Shown here: piece by piece, positions 26,162 through 41,034 of the stretch
Layout of the letters: every line of letters starts with the position of its first letter
Numbering within the stretch: the first letter of the stretch is position 1
From: Anseranas semipalmata
Lineage: Eukaryota; Chordata; Aves; Anseriformes; Anseranatidae
Assembly (NCBI GenBank): GCA_013399115.1
Contig: VXAA01007270.1
Coordinates: 5,268-69,267, forward strand
Direction: 5' to 3'
DNA: 64,000 nt
Translations under genes and position numbers: made by a program
The notes under the pieces: model-generated
Told to the model about the DNA's origin: nothing
The model's database searches: none
What the model saw: the letters and a program-made list of their open reading frames with translations, nothing else

Positions 26162-27642
26162 GAATGAACTGTTTTATGAGACTACAAAGCCAGCTGAGCA
26201 AACTAATAAGAAATGAAAGAGCATGGCATAATTGCAAAGTGAGATTGTTGTGTGAAATTGCCCTGCCTTTCAAAAGAATATGGATTTTTTCCAGCTTATG
26301 AATATTGCCTTTCCAAGGGTTGAAAGTTTGATATTTTGTGAGGAATAATCCCTTTCACAGTGCTCATCTATGTTGTGTAGGCTGAGTGAGGAAATTTGTA
26401 ATTTCTGATCGGTCCTCATATATTTCAGGACTATAGTTAGGACTAAGTCTAATCCATGATTCCTGCTGATGCCATTTCTCCAAGCAACATTCATGAGCAA
26501 TACATTCACAGGAGTCAAGACAAAAAGCCATCCACCACATCTTCTTACAAAATCTAAGCCCCACTACTTAATGTATTGAGCCAAGACTAGACTGTTTTAT
26601 TGTTGTCTCTCACTAGAGCCTACCCCGCTGGTGCAGAAGAAGCAGGGTTACAGGACTGGCTCTTGCCCAGGATGAGGGCAGACTCTCATTTCATAATGTG
26701 CTGGACAACTGCATTGTTCTGCACAGATTGTCCTTGACAGAATTTAAGCAATGTTGAAAGCCATAATTCAAGTGATGACAGTCTGTTTTCTAAGCATAGT
26801 TGTAACCATTTTAGAAGTGGGGACGAAAGGTGAGATTAGGCTTCTCTGTCCATCATCCTTGAAAAATCAGGTGTCCTATTAAAGCCGGTCTCTCTCTTTA
26901 GTCAGAAGGAAGAACAGTACCACCAGGAACACTTCTTCCACCTGTTCTGAACTGTGACTGTCCTGTAGTGATCTCTCTCTTTCTCTACCTTGACTGTAGA
27001 GAGTGCTAACCTTAGGCAAAGCATCTTTTAGGTGAGTAGAGTTAGATTTATGGTTTTTAGAGGTTCTGTAAGTTCATTCTTCTTTTGCTTATGTCCAGCT
27101 TTAACCAGTGTAATGGTACCAATTGCTGGCTATGCTGCTGAGGAGGAGAGGAAAGCCAGACAGGAATGTCAGTAGGGCTTTATCTACCTATGCCTTACCT
27201 TCAGATAGGAAGGAGAAAAATTGTGTGACTTATGTTTGTGATTCCAAAGATATTAAAGAGTTGAAAAGAAAAACAGTCTATAATATAAGCTTCCACCCAC
27301 TGCATGAAGCGAGAAAGGACCATTTTGATTGTCTGCTCTGCCCTTCCACAGGGCAGAGGCCATGGAAATTGGCCAGACAGTTTCTGTATGGAGCCCAAAA
27401 ACTTGTGATCAAATTAGAGCGAGTAACGTTGATGGAGTTCTGTAAATAGAAGAAGTGAGCAGATGAGGATAGGTCAGGGGAAGAGAGGAGAGGGCCTCTG
27501 AGGTAAGAGGAGAGTTTGTTTCATAACAAGACTGTTCTTCTCGTGTTTCCCTGTCCCAGGAGCAGAGTCACTAAACACTCAGGAATCCAGAACTAATCTT
27601 TCATTAATATAAATACAACAAACTTATTCTGAGCAATGTTAT

Positions 27643-27664
27643 GCTTATTTATTTATTTATTTAA
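27643..27664 (+). repeat. (TTTA)n microsatellite
   Basis: About five copies of TTTA/ATTT. Confidence 0.85.
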
Positions 27665-28891
27665 TAAGGAAAAAGATAATAATGTTGTCTGAAAACCTCA
27701 ATAAATGCAAAAGATCAGGCTCCTCAAGAATCTTGGTTTTCTTACATTGCATAAGTCTAATGCTTCTTAATCCTGCTGGTTTTTCTAGTCAGTTTCCTAT
27801 TTATAAGGGTTTATTAAATGTTACATTACTGCAGAACACAGGTAGTTCACTGTGATCAGCTGTACAATGCAGCAGGAGTCCTAACATTTCTCCTGTTTCT
27901 TTTCATTTTAACGATGCAAAGTTAGAGATAGCTTTTGGTCCCCCTCTTGCAGAAGCGTGGGGAAGCAGACCATCCTGGCTAAACATCATCACCCCCTGTT
28001 CTGTTCTCAGATGAGATAAGAAAACCGATTAGTGATTGGGCCAACTACATGGGCAAGTGGGAATGGTAAGGGTATGAACTTTTTCCCTGTCTTCCTATTT
28101 GCTGGACAAGTTTCTGGGAGAGCATTGAGGTTCTCTGGAAGGCAGTGCTTGCTCCAGCCACCTGCTACACTGAGAAACTAGGCCTGTTTGCCAGTGCACT
28201 CAGCTGGAGTCCTGCGTGAGTTGTTCAGAGGATGGCCACTTTTCATCTTCTGAAGAGTTCTCCCTCCTATAACATCACAGCACAGTTGTTTTCACCCAAA
28301 CATTCAAGCAGGGCTTCAGAAATCCACAAACAAGAATAAACAGCAGGTAAAACTTCTCCCCTAAGCCTTTTCAAAGAGCAGTCAGAAACGCTTCTGGATG
28401 CACATAATGATACCAGAGGGTGAAGCACACTGAAACATGACCACCCTTAGAAAAGGTTGCCCTGCACCTGTTCTGGCTGCCCGTTTGGAAGTTCCTTCCT
28501 GAATGGATCATACTTCAGTTCTGGTGTCCTTAGCTTAAAGTCCTGCTCATAAAACTAACTTTGAATCCCACAGCATGGACTTAGCAAAGACTTAAAGCCT
28601 CCAGGTCAGTAGCCTGCAGGTGTGCACTGTAACAAAATTTTAATTTGGAGCAGGTGACAACAGGAAGCACAATGTGTGCATTTTGGCAAAGGAATGACAC
28701 AACTGCCGAGTCCTGGAACAGGCAGGTTGAGTGTATTGGTTTGGTTCTCCTGTACTTGCTGCAAAAGCATATCTTGCTTTAGACACTTAAGCCATTTTAT
28801 TAGCACAAGGCTTTCATTCTGGACCTTGGTTTAATAATTCTGACTACTGGAGTCCTTCAAGGTTTAATGAAACACTGCCTCACATCTTCTG

Positions 28892-28940
28892 AAAAAAAAA
28901 AAAAAGAGAGAGAGAGAGAGAGAGAAAAAAAAAGAAAAAA
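28892..28940 (+). repeat. Poly-A plus (GA)n tract
   Basis: A run of A, then about ten GA units, then A-rich sequence. Confidence 0.9.
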
Positions 28941-31900
28941 CTCTGGTAGTCTCATGAAATCAGGTGTTTAAGAGGTAGGACTGCAATTGTGTAAGTGATA
29001 CAATGTGGTACCAGTGCAAGCAGTGTAACACTAATAAAATATTTTTTTCTAAAAAGAAAAAAAGTAATTCCTCAACATTTACGGTCTGAAACACATTATT
29101 TCAGCAGTGGAGTATTAATGAATCGGTAATGCTAGACTGTTTTATTTAGCCAGCTTCTGTAACACTGGTGTACTTTATTGTTTATTCAAACTGCAGACTT
29201 ATCCAGCATTGCATGTTGATAAAATTTCTATGAAAAGAAACTTCTGTCTGGGAAAAGCTACGGTTGGCCAAAGGAAGCGTTCTTTCTGCTGAGCTAGTTG
29301 GGCTTCTCCCAGAGGCCAAGCACCTTAAATCTTTCATGATTTTACATATCCTGCACATTAAGGTAGGGAAATAGTTTTTCAGTTATAGGTTCTGTAATCC
29401 AGCTGTGTGTCTTTTGGGTCACTGTATTGGTCAGATGCCCAAACTGACCTCTGACAGAAGTTTCCTTGCAGCATTCCTATGAAATAAAACGTTAGCTCAT
29501 CTTCTTTACTAAACAATCAAGAGGCTATTTTACTGCTGGCCTGCTTTAAGGAACACTGCTTCCCAAGAAAAGCACTGAGAAGCTGAAAAAAGATGAATGT
29601 GCAACCTCAGAGTTTCTCCCCTCATTCTTATGGACTGTCCTAAGATCTGGTCACATAGAATATTTTAGTAACCTTCCTGGATAATAAACAGAAGGCTGTT
29701 CACAGCATCTTGATTCTCAGGACTTTTCTTCCTTCCCATTGAGTGCATCCTTCATGTTATTCACATCATTCCATTTAAACAGGTTCTTTGCTGATTCTAG
29801 ACTGCCTGAAGAGCATCACAGAGAGAAGTGAAAGCACAGGAGAAAAAAAAACGTGAGCGTGCAGGGGTGCATCTGCCGGTGCCACTGCAGGCTCTTGAAT
29901 GCAAGAGAATCATCTGCAAGGAAAACCCTGCCCCAACTCAATGCCCTCCAGGATCACAAGCTCCATGCAAATATGATATTCAGAGAATGTATGAATGAAC
30001 AGACTCTGTGAAATCTCTTTTGCAAGAGCCTTAGAAATCAGTGAGGTCTGAGTGTTTTTTTATTCAGTTAGCGAAGGCGGGTAATTGTCACCATGACCTC
30101 TCTCCCCAGTTTTTGTGTAAGTGGTAATAACAATATATTTAGCACACACATAACAACTTTTTAAAGTTTATTTTTTTCTTGGAAATCATATAATTTGAAA
30201 GTATTCACAATATTAAGTCCAAAATTGATGTTCATTTTTTGGAAGTTTTAAGTTGAACAGTTAAAGTTTGACTTTTTTTTTTCTAAGAGAAAGAAAAGGT
30301 TTTGTCATAGAAGATAATGGTGAATCTCAATTTATTTGGTACATTATTGTCCTACCAGCTACTATGGCATCTTTCAGATCTTATCAGGTAACTGAAAACT
30401 GAAGTGCTACACAGGATCTTTCTAATGGCTTGATAGTGATGTTGATATTGTTCGTTTCCTTGAATGTCTTTGGTTGGACACTGATTGTGGCTGATCTTTA
30501 GAGCCAGGTGGCCAAGCATCTGGAATTATCATTTAGTTGGAATATGTGGGGGTTCAGGGATACAAAAATTTGAATCCCTGATACAAATGTGATTGTGATG
30601 GCTTTCAAAGTTCAGCTATAAGGTTAAGAGCTGGCCACGTTTCATTTTGTTGGGATGATCACTCCATGGGGAAGAAAATAGTTACAAAAGAAGACATGTA
30701 GCTGAAAGGCATTTCTGTCTCTGAGAATATCCACCACTGCAAAACGGTATGAGCACCTGTACCCTGGGCAGGACAGGAAGTCAGGGAGAGAGATTTCTGT
30801 GACCTTTACCTCACGTCCATTCATTCTGTCACATGAAATTGAGCAGAACAGGCTATTTGTTTTGGTATGAAACAAACGGATCAAAATGGAGAAAAACTAT
30901 AATACTTAACTTCCTGGATTTTAGAGCTTTTTAATATAGTTCAGAAATTAAGTTTTATGCAACACCCTTTCTTTGAATTCTTCTCCTCTAAAGCATAAAG
31001 GTATGCTATGGAAACTTGCCAGGTACAATTTACAATCTATTAAAATATCAACAAATATACACCAAATTTGGCAAACCTTACAAATAAAATCAGGTCAAAC
31101 TACCTCTTCCCTAAAAACACTGGTCTTCAGTATATGCATCTCAGGGTGCTTTTTCTTCTTCTTCTACACAATCTTGGATTCTGACATTTATGCTGAAAAT
31201 GAATGCGCCATTTATTCCACACTTTTCACGCTAGACTTTCTAGAAGACGAGATGGATCAAGGTGTTTTCTGCACATGGCTTTTCATGCTGATTTACTAGT
31301 TAAAATCTGTTTAATTCCAACTCTGGTTGTAGTCATAGTGGTAAAAAAGTGTTTGCTTCATCAGAGCCTGCCTGGGTAAACAAGCAATGCCCTGGCTCAC
31401 CTGCAGAATGAGTGGATTCCTGGTTTTAGTGCAGTGCCTTAGCAGTGGAGCAGGATAAAATAATTTCTTAGTGAGTATATGATGCAGGAATAAGAAAATA
31501 GTAGTTGTGGATAAAGTTTACTGGTATTTTAAAGAACAAACAAGCAAAAAAAACCAAACCCTCCTTCCCACTTCTGCACTTCCATAGCCAGTCTCACAGC
31601 AGAAGGCAGCAGGGCACAAAGCACTGCAGGTGAAAATGAGCCAGCAGGAATTTAGCAGAAGAGCACTACGTTGCCCTGGTTGCCACACAGGGACCCTCAC
31701 TGCCTGGGCATTGTTATTGTTGCAATGTTCTTACAGTAAAGAAAGTAGTAGGTTAACTTATAATGAATTGGAAGCCTTCAATTTTTAAAGATTATTTTCA
31801 CAAACCTAGCTGGTCACAGAGTGACAGCCCGAGGCACACACGGATCTCAACTGCTCTTTCTGTCGATGCTGCCTGTTGGGATGCAGCCACCACAGACAAT

Positions 31901-34713
31901 GTCCACTGTTCCTCATACCATGGACTGGGCAACAGGTAAATTTTACAGCTCCATCTGAGCTGTCGGTATGCTTCTGCTGGAGGAGATAATGCATCCTTTG
32001 TAAAACTTCTACCTCCCAACAGGCCAGGCAGCTTTGTGGCTCTTCTCCACAACTCTTTTAAAGAACTTTTAATCAATACAGTTTCCCTTTCTCACTGAAA
32101 TTACATTTGCTGTATTTTTAGTATGTTCTGATGGAGCAAAAGGTGTTACTTACATCCAATTTTCCATATAACCACTTCTGATGACTGTCCCTTTCAAGTC
32201 TTTTCAGCCTATCCATCCTGAATTAACCTTTTTGTTAGAAAAGGCCTTTCGTGGTTTATAAATTTTAATACAGGATGCTAGCTGCCAGAAAGTTTTGGAT
32301 TGCTACCAAAGATTTTAACCAGTCTACCCAGCAGATGAAATGAGGTACAGCTCCTGCTGCACCTGGAGACAGTACTTCTTTCATTGCTGTTTCAGAGTTA
32401 TGACACCTCTGCTTTAGCCTCAGAAAGTCAGGAATTTTCCTTTAAACAGGCTTCCTGGAAATACAGTTTTACGCTATTAATGGGTAATTTATCACACAGT
32501 ATTTTTCAGCCTTAAAAAACTCTGGGTTTTGAGGTTTGTTTTGTTTTTAGCATAGTAAAATGGGGACAGCTAAGCAGAGGTGAGACTCTTGAGGTGGTAT
32601 CTTAATGGCAGGAGATGATGATAGTGGAGACTGACCTTCAGCGGAGGAACATCATGCACTTTCAGTGGTGCAGTGCTTTCACCTTCAGCTGTTAAGCATA
32701 CAGATGCTGATTACAGGGGCTTCTGTATGCACTGTGCAGTTCTTATTCACCCCGAGAAATCTGTTAACTGTGGGATGCCTCGAGTGAGTGAGCTGTGCTT
32801 GACCTGTAAAAGTGCTGCACCACATGATTTGCAGTCGATCGCCTCTTCTGAGCAAATACTTTCCCATACAAAAGAGATCTTCAGAGCTCCACAGTATGGG
32901 GAATATCACCCCCAGAATACAGGTAGTGTCCTCCACCATCATTTTCATCTTCAAAGAACTAGATATTTTCTATAGTAAGATGCACAGCTCAATTAACTTT
33001 TATTTTTTTCTTCCCTGCAAAAGGTGATCATAGGAACACTTTCAGAGAGCCTCAGAATTTGAAGGCGGTAGTATTTCTGAAAGGCCATTGCATGGCATCT
33101 GCAGATTGGTCACTGCACTATAACTGGGCTCACTCTGCAGTTCATTTCGGGGACTTGCTCTCATGATTTATCACTAGGGTATCTCCAGGATACTTAGTTA
33201 CCAGGGTCATTATAGTAAAGGAAGTCAGAATTCATAATTAATTAACAGGTCGTAGAGCAGTTGTATGCAGGGTGCCCTGTGGAGCAGTAAATTCCCTAGT
33301 CCTACCTCATGAAGTTCAGTGCCAGACTTCCCTTGCTGTATGTTCCTGCCCTGTATAAAGCTGTTTCCTTTCCTGACCTTGAGCAAAGTTCCAGACTAAT
33401 GTTTTGGGCAGACCCCAAAGGAGCCATAAATGTATATCACTTATGACACAGTATGTCACTTAATCTTAGTCATACAGTTATTTCAGCCCCCATGGTGAAA
33501 GAGTCCAACATGACTGCTGATTGTAGAAATGTATCATTTTGGATAAATTCCCTGATCCGTGTTGATCTATCTTAGGGGGAGGGGTGTGGAGAAGGGGGGG
33601 AAATGGTTTTCCTCTTCTACCATCATTGACATCTGTGAACTTTCAGTAAACAGCATGACTTTCTGAATCTGTTTCATAGCTGTCGTGCTTGCTCTCTAAT
33701 CTGTTTCAGAGCTGAGCAGCTGTAAGCTTATATTGTTTCTCAGGGAGATGTAGTTGTGTACTAGAGAAAGAGCAGACATGCTTTAATTCTCACTTGTGCA
33801 CTACCGTATACAGTACTTTCTCTGCTTTGTGACTAGCATATGCAATCCCTGAATGTTTCAGATAGTGGCTCTCCTGTTCCCCAAAGTCCAAAGCCGTTTC
33901 TAATTTGAGGCTGTGGAGATTTCTACATAAATATTCTGTAAGTGATGTAACGGTCCTCCTCAAAACACCTTATTTGCAAATGATTAAAAGAGGAAGTCTT
34001 CTTTGCTAGGGATGTCTACAGTTTATGACCACTATCACAATGGGGAAAAATACAAATATATGATTTGTCTTTAAAACACAACTGATGATTCAAAGATATA
34101 CGATGTTACTGGAACTTCTCTGCTAAGTCCCATGGCCAGTCCAGCCACAAAATGTGCCTCTCTATGGCCAATCTGAGAAAATCTGCATCTCCCTTGATCA
34201 GAGTTTCAGAAAAAAAAAAAATATTTTTATTGCCTATTTGCAAAAGATCCTGCATTAGAATAGTGAATTTGTACTGGAGCTTAGTAAGAGTAGGCTAACA
34301 TACATTCCCTGCCCTTTCTTGGTTTATGGCTGAGTTTTCATTAAATGGATGAATACAGATCAACCATGAGATAAGAAGGCAATGAAGACAAGAAGGTGGT
34401 CAAGATTGCTGGAAAGAGTTCATTTTTAAGGAAGGAAGAAGAACATGGAAGTTTCAGATATATAGAGCAATGTACTATAAGGCACAAAATAGACACTGAA
34501 AGGAATAAAAATAAATGAATAACTTGTGAAAAGATGTAAGAAAAATAAGGAAGTTGTAGATGAAGGTAATTTTACAAAGGTCTTAAGTCATTAAAAAACA
34601 AAAAAGTAGATAATTATTTTACTGTCTGAGCTTCTGAAAAGTTGACTCCTGCTGTATGTTTCTGAATTGATGTTTTTCTTTCATCTGTTCTGAGATTTTA
34701 TTTTAGGGATTTG

Positions 34714-34716
<3 letters not shown>

Positions 34717-34746
<30 letters not shown>
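34717..34746 (+). repeat. Poly-T run
   Basis: Thirty consecutive T. A single ambiguous base (n) follows at 34767. Confidence 0.9.
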
Positions 34747-35714
34747 CTTTCATACATATTTCATATNAAATCAATATGTTCAAAGAAAAGCCAAATCTTA
34801 CTTTCTGTACCATTTTCACAAAGGAATTGATTGCACATTCCACCCCATTCTCAAATATTTCCACCTTCTTTTCAGATAGGAAGGCAGCTTTTTCAGAACA
34901 ATATTCATGAACAATTTCCCCCTTTTTTTTCTAAACAAAAATGCTGACCACCCACACCTGTAATGAGTTTTTGAGTAGAATATACATATGTACTAGAGAG
35001 AAGACCAAGAGAGGGGTGCAATAATAAGCTTCAAGTTGTAGAAGGCATCTAAAAAGGAGAAGGCAATAAACTGTTCTTGTCATCCATAGATAGGACAAGA
35101 AGAGATCAACTTCAGTTTCACCATGGGAAATTTAGATTAGGAAAACTTTCTAACATTGAAAATTGTCAGCACTGCGACAGATTGCTTACAGAAATTATGG
35201 GAGTTTCAGCATTGAAAGTTTTAAAAGAATCGATGTATAAGCCAAGCTTTTATATGAAGAACTTTATTTGCTACACACTGTCTTTTAGCTGCATAAAGAC
35301 AGCTGCCTTTCCTCCAGAACTTCCCACTATTTTAATAATAAATATACAGGATGATTCAGTATGGATATAATTTGAAATACATCACATCCTATCCATTCTT
35401 ACCTAGATTGTGTAAAAAATCCTATAATCCATCTCTGAGCGATAGGGGAGGTTGTTTTCTAATGTCTCTTTTACTGAAAGTGGAGGTCACAGTGGCCTGG
35501 TCTAAATTAACATTTGTAAGTCAGATCTAATTGTTTACACCTGTTTTTTCCTTAATGTATACCCTATGCAAACCTGATCCTTGCCAAGACGTAGGTACAG
35601 AAATGTCAGAAGAACACAATGTGCTTACACATAGGAGTGAGCAATGGCTGGAATGTGGAGCGTGTGTCACACACGTGCTGCAAACTCCTGCATGGCAGGC
35701 ATCCCCATTTTATC

Positions 35715-35754
35715 GGGGGGGGGCGGGGGGNNNNNNNNNNNNNNNNNNNGGGGG
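35715..35754 (+). repeat. G-rich homopolymer with assembly gap
   Basis: Nine G, C, then six G, then 19 N (35731-35749), then five G. The gap lies inside a poly-G tract, so its size is probably nominal. Confidence 0.9.
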
Positions 35755-36036
35755 AGCACTGGAAAGACACCCCAAGCCTCCATAATAGTAAAATATCAAC
35801 CTGGCATGGGAATTCCGGAGATAAGTTGTCTAGACCAGCTTGAGATTGATGAGCATGGTACTGTGCTCTCCAGAAAAAGTTCAGTTCAGCATATCCCAGT
35901 GCACAGCTTACAGCCCAAAAAGTTGGAATTAGACTCTACTACACAAACATTTCCACTTGTGCTCTTGTTTATAATGGTTGATGCCAGCAGCCATAAATTT
36001 ACGAGGTACTCTGTCTGGGCAGTTAGGAAGTGTGTA

Positions 36037-36062
36037 GAACTGAGCTGAACTGAGCTAAACTG
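36037..36062 (+). repeat. Short tandem repeat, unit GAACTGAGCT
   Basis: Two exact copies and a third degenerate partial copy (AAACTGA). Confidence 0.75.
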
Positions 36063-36966
36063 AAAAGACTGAGGTTAAATAAAGGGGGAGAGGGAGGAAG
36101 ACTCCTTATGACATGAGTCTGGTAGATGAAGAAAAGGTAAGACAGGGAAATTAGCATCTCAGTAGTATGATCAGAGGACTGAGAGCTGGTGAAAACGGAG
36201 CGCACAATTTTTTTTTAAGCAGAAAGCAGTACTGGGGCTTTCTTTGCATTGATAAACCATCACATATGAAATATATATTAAAAAAAAAAAAAGCGAGTAT
36301 TAGCTCTTTTTACCAATTATAGACTGTTTGGATGTTTGGGACTATCAGGATTTTTATTTTAAGATGTTTTTCTCTTATACCTGTGAGACTGACATCCAAA
36401 TGCCATGGAGCTTGAGCTCCTCCTGTCCTTCATAGGCTTTGGATCAGAACATGCTAAGAGCTTGGTCTGGGCCTCTCCGAACCTGAGGCTTGTTGGTCAG
36501 AAGCAGAGAGCTAATGGAGCTGGGGTAGCAAACTGGCTTGTCTGTGATAATTTCCTAATGCTAGCCAGCTTTTCATATTCATGTGTACAGAGAAAATAAC
36601 ACTAACCACAGTTTGAGTTCAAGAGAGAAAGCAGAAGGAAAGCTTTTAACTTCTCTAGCCTGCCCAGTCTTTACCTTTAACCCTTTTATCAATTTCTATA
36701 CATCTAATGGCAGAATTTGAACCTAAATATGCATTTTGTTCACAAATGTAACACTAATGCTAAGTATGGAGCTTTATCACAACTCTTGCAGACTCGTATC
36801 ATGTCTGTAGAGGTGTTAAAATGTGAAAGTGACAAGAACAGCTGCTTATTCATTGCTACTTTTTCGCTATTTCTTTCAAATTTTAGGTGCTCGTATACTT
36901 TGAAAATTATACATGCTGCTTTAAGGCCTTTTCCCACTGAACCTGAAATAAAAAAGAAATACAGTT

Positions 36967-36982
36967 TTATATATATATATAT
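36967..36982 (+). repeat. (TA)n microsatellite
   Basis: About eight TA units. Confidence 0.8.
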
Positions 36983-39135
36983 AAAAGAGCCATTTAAAAG
37001 AATTCAACATCAACTGAGCAGCAATTTTATGGAAGAAATAAAACTCTTGACAGATTATTAAATACCATGAATTATCACAGTTGATTAGCACTACATTATA
37101 TAGTGCAGGTGTTTGTTACTGCGTGTAAAAATTCCCAGTGTTCAGTATCAGCCTTAGGGCTGATATTGTCAACTCCATGATGTAGTGGCCTATTGCTGAT
37201 ATTCTGAGACACAATATTTAGGTATATGGGAATATGTGTCATTTTCAAAACTCGTGGAATTGTTTTCTCTTTATTTTTTCAATTGGGTGTGGGTTTTTTT
37301 GTTTTCCATTCAGGAAGGGTAGCCATTACTGCAGCTCATGACCTTAATCTCCTACAGACCTTTTAGCAGTTTTGATGCTGGGCAAATCCTGTGATTGACT
37401 ATTGCCACAGCGATACTGAGAGCTGAGGAAAAAAGGCGCGGATGAGGAAATATCCTCCAACCACGTTGGTATCACTTTTTTTCCTCAGAAGAGAGAATTT
37501 CAAAACTCAGGATCATTCAAGAGGCTTTGGTACCATCAAACCAATGTTCCTGAAATCTGGCACGTGAAGTAGCAGGGAAATAACCATACTCCACTCTAGG
37601 CACTATGGGAACTGCTATTGCAATTCTGCATCCAGTTTTTGCTCTGAGAAAGATAGTGTTGCTCCGAGCTCTGGATTGGAGGGTAGATTTATGTTGGTTT
37701 ATATCTTATGATTATAATGACAAGATTAAAAATGTGATGGAAACATTTTTACTGGGGCTAAGTGAAAACTCAATTTAGTCAAGGAGTTCAAAGCTCATTA
37801 ATGAAACAGCCCATGGATTCTCGAAGAATGTGAGAATAACAAAGAAACTGTTGTAGTAAACTCAGTTACCACTAATACTTGTAAGAGGAAAATAAGAAAG
37901 CTGTTATACAGGCTTATTTTGTGTGCTAGTGATATATATATTTGCTAAGAGATTGCTTCAGTTATTGGGAAAAACATTCAGGTGTTTGGCTATTAAAAAT
38001 ATCTCAAATTATTTACGTATACTATTGAATTTCATCAAGTAGTTACAGTAATAATGCATCCTGCAAAGAAAGAAATGTTCAAATACTTTAAATAATACTA
38101 TTTTTTACAGAAGACTTTACCTTAAATAATTGACTCCCATTGAACTCCTGAAAGGTATCTGAACATATATGAGTATTTCCAGTTTACAGAGCAAGAGGCA
38201 GGGATCACAGATTCCCAGCTCTGAAGAAGTTACTGACAAGAGCTTTCTGAGTGCAGAAAGCAAGCTGCTGTTAGGTTTCTTTCATTTGTTCCTCTTTTCT
38301 AACCACTACACAGCAGTTCTCTCTTACAGCTCACCTCAGCTTCAGACAGAGCTAACACATACTGAAGAGTTTGTAATCAAGCATTCTTATAGCTGACTTT
38401 TTACATTTTAAAAGCGTCTGGCATTTTTGCATGTCATGGCATAATATTAAATTAATAGGACTTTAAAGAAGATACCTGATAATAGGATCTTACCTCACAG
38501 AGCTTAAAATTTTTATTAGTGTTTATAGTATTGGTTTGAGGTATTTCATATAACGTTTCCCTGGGCAACTGTTAGAAGAGATTTAAATGTTTAACATATG
38601 TGGCTGTTCGCAGTAATATAACACATGATTTTACCATTACTATCTCTATGTCCTTTTTTTATCGTTTCCTTGCTTTTACAAAATAACATACCTTTTGGAG
38701 AGTATCCTGGTGTCTGACAGGCTTTCCCTGTGAAATCCCCCCAAGCAGGAGCCCTAGCTGGATGGGTGGCGAGGTACAGCAAACCTTTAACCCTGTGTTT
38801 GTGCAGGGGGCGTGAGGGGTAAGGGGAAAGCTCTCAGTGAACTTCTGCACGGATGCTTCACCCAAGATAAATGACTCTTCGAACCTGGCCATTTTACAGA
38901 CATGCAAACGCCTCTCCTGGAAGTTTGCCTCTAACGGGCTTCTGCAGATGGGAAACTGTCAGGAGGGTTTAGTTTATCTTTCTAACAGAGATGAACAGGA
39001 GAAGGCAAAAGGGTTCAAACATAACTGCTCTCTGCTGAAGCCTCCATGACGTTCTTTGCTTCAATCTTTTCTTTTTTTAGCTGCTGTCCTGTATATTATT
39101 CTTTCCATGAAATAGGGATCCCTAAACTCCCCGTG

Positions 39136-39156
39136 TTTTTTTTTTTTTTTTTTTTT
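39136..39156 (+). repeat. Poly-T run
   Basis: Twenty-one consecutive T. Confidence 0.9.
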
Positions 39157-41034
39157 CCATCCTGTTTCCTATTTTAAAATCATTTAACCTTCTCAATCCA
39201 CTCAGCGAACATGCTATGCACAATAACACATGGCGGTCACCTCTTGGTAATGTCTGTTATGTAAAGAAGAGATTTCAATCCACATTTTAGGGTCATGCAT
39301 GGACACAGTTCACCTTTCACTCACAGTAACACGCTGCTCTCAGGAGGTGACAAATGTACTTGGGAACTTTTTTCCTTTATTAACCTGTGGTAACTTGAGA
39401 ACAAGCTCCTCAATTAGCTTATCAACACTGACTACATATTGATTCATAAATGAGTGTGAGAGAATGCCTTTGGAAACTTTTAAAAACATCAGCTGTGATT
39501 GACTGTAAAAGACACCTTTGACACCTAAAAATAAGGAGAAGACCTTTCATATTCTCCAGTTTGTGAACAGAACTGATTTCGACAGGATATTTGGTGTGTT
39601 AGATATTCACAACTCACTACGTGTTTTTCCTAATTATCCCTCACATTCTCCATTTAAAGGATGGAGAAACTGGGGTTGGGAAAAGAAATAATTCACTGGG
39701 ATCACAAAAGAAGCTCTTGATCCTCTGAGCAGAGCAACAGTCTGGCTGTCTTCCAACCAGCTGGCTGACTTTACATGTTGTTTTCTGTAAGAGGTGCTGC
39801 ACAAGTGCAGACTGCCCTATGTGTGGTCAATCTATGACAGTCATTTGTCCAAAGTAACCCTTTTGTTTTTCAAAGGCAGCCTTTTTCCCTCAAGGTGATC
39901 AATACTGATGTGCTTTTTGCTCGTGTGGAATACGATTGACTTGAGATGAGTAGTTCTGGTTTTATTATTTCTTTTTAGATCTGCTTTTATTTTTCTAACC
40001 AACATGAAAAATGACCTGCAATTCAGACCTAAGCCTAGGGGAATGCTGTTCCCAGTCATGCTGATTCTTCTTTGTCCAATGTTGTCTTTTTGCAAAAAAT
40101 GAAAGCCTTTTGCAAAAGCAAAAATTAAACTGTCTGAGTTATGAATACTAACCACTGGTTTTGAGACATTTACTGGCAAGCAAACAAAGCAAAGAATGGA
40201 GTCTCTCTATCAAACTTTGTATTTTGGACTTTGTATGTCCAGATCATAGTAAAACATAAGAGCCTCTTCATTTGTGGCAAATTAGTATAGTCTCAATAAA
40301 TACAGAAGTAAATTGAGATTTTGGCTATGAAGGGAATTGCTTGTGTAGAGAGCTAGCTATGTTGCAGCTGAAATATAGGGTAGAGAAAAGGGCTCTTGAT
40401 TTTTTTCATATCTCTCCATTCCAGCATCTCCTTCTTTTACTTTCTTTAGTGTATTTGTTTTTAACAACTCTATCAACTTCCTGCCTGGCATAAGACTCCT
40501 CAAGCAATAAAGGCTTTCATCTGAAAAGCTCACCTTAAGACGTAGCAATTTCAAGCAGCCACATTTAAGGACTCTGTAAAGGCCCTTATTCTCTTTAGAG
40601 CAGCGATCACATTACATACTAGGCTTTTGAAAAGCAGCAACACCACTGCCAAAGTGTCTCTGACTTAGAGACTTCTCACGTATCGTGTAGCCTTTTTGCT
40701 GACAAATTCCATTGGAGTGCAAATAGTTCTGTCTCTGCTAGGGCTGATGTCACTGAACCGAGTGCATTTAGGATGCTCATCTCTCTAAGCGCTTCATTTG
40801 GAAACAGATATGTATTTAAAAAAAGAATGGATTCAAGGCGCTTTTCTTCCTAAATAATTTGGGTGTCTCCTTCCTTTGTTTTAGTCAAATATATGAGAGT
40901 AGTTTGTTAATTAGTTGAGCTGGAGTTGTCAAAGTAGGCTGTATACCTGCGCAGTCTGGATGGGAAGCCTTTGCAACTGCTACTGTCCTCAAGCAGCTGA
41001 GCACCAGAGCTTTTTCTCCCCCTACCTAAATCAG

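Larger units (their letters stand above)
5504..41034 (+). other. MYLK4: Large MYLK4 intron
   Basis: About 35.5 kb separate the short-isoform exons from the long-isoform N-terminal exon. It is AT-rich with many chance open frames, none longer than 126 codons and none recognised as protein on either strand. It holds simple repeats, two assembly gaps, and a few splice-flanked candidate cassette exons listed separately. Somewhat GC-richer patches occur at 13270-13650 and 21770-22390, without gene structure that I can support. No intact LINE (for example CR1), LTR or DNA transposon was recognised, though old divergent copies could be missed by eye. Confidence 0.75.
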
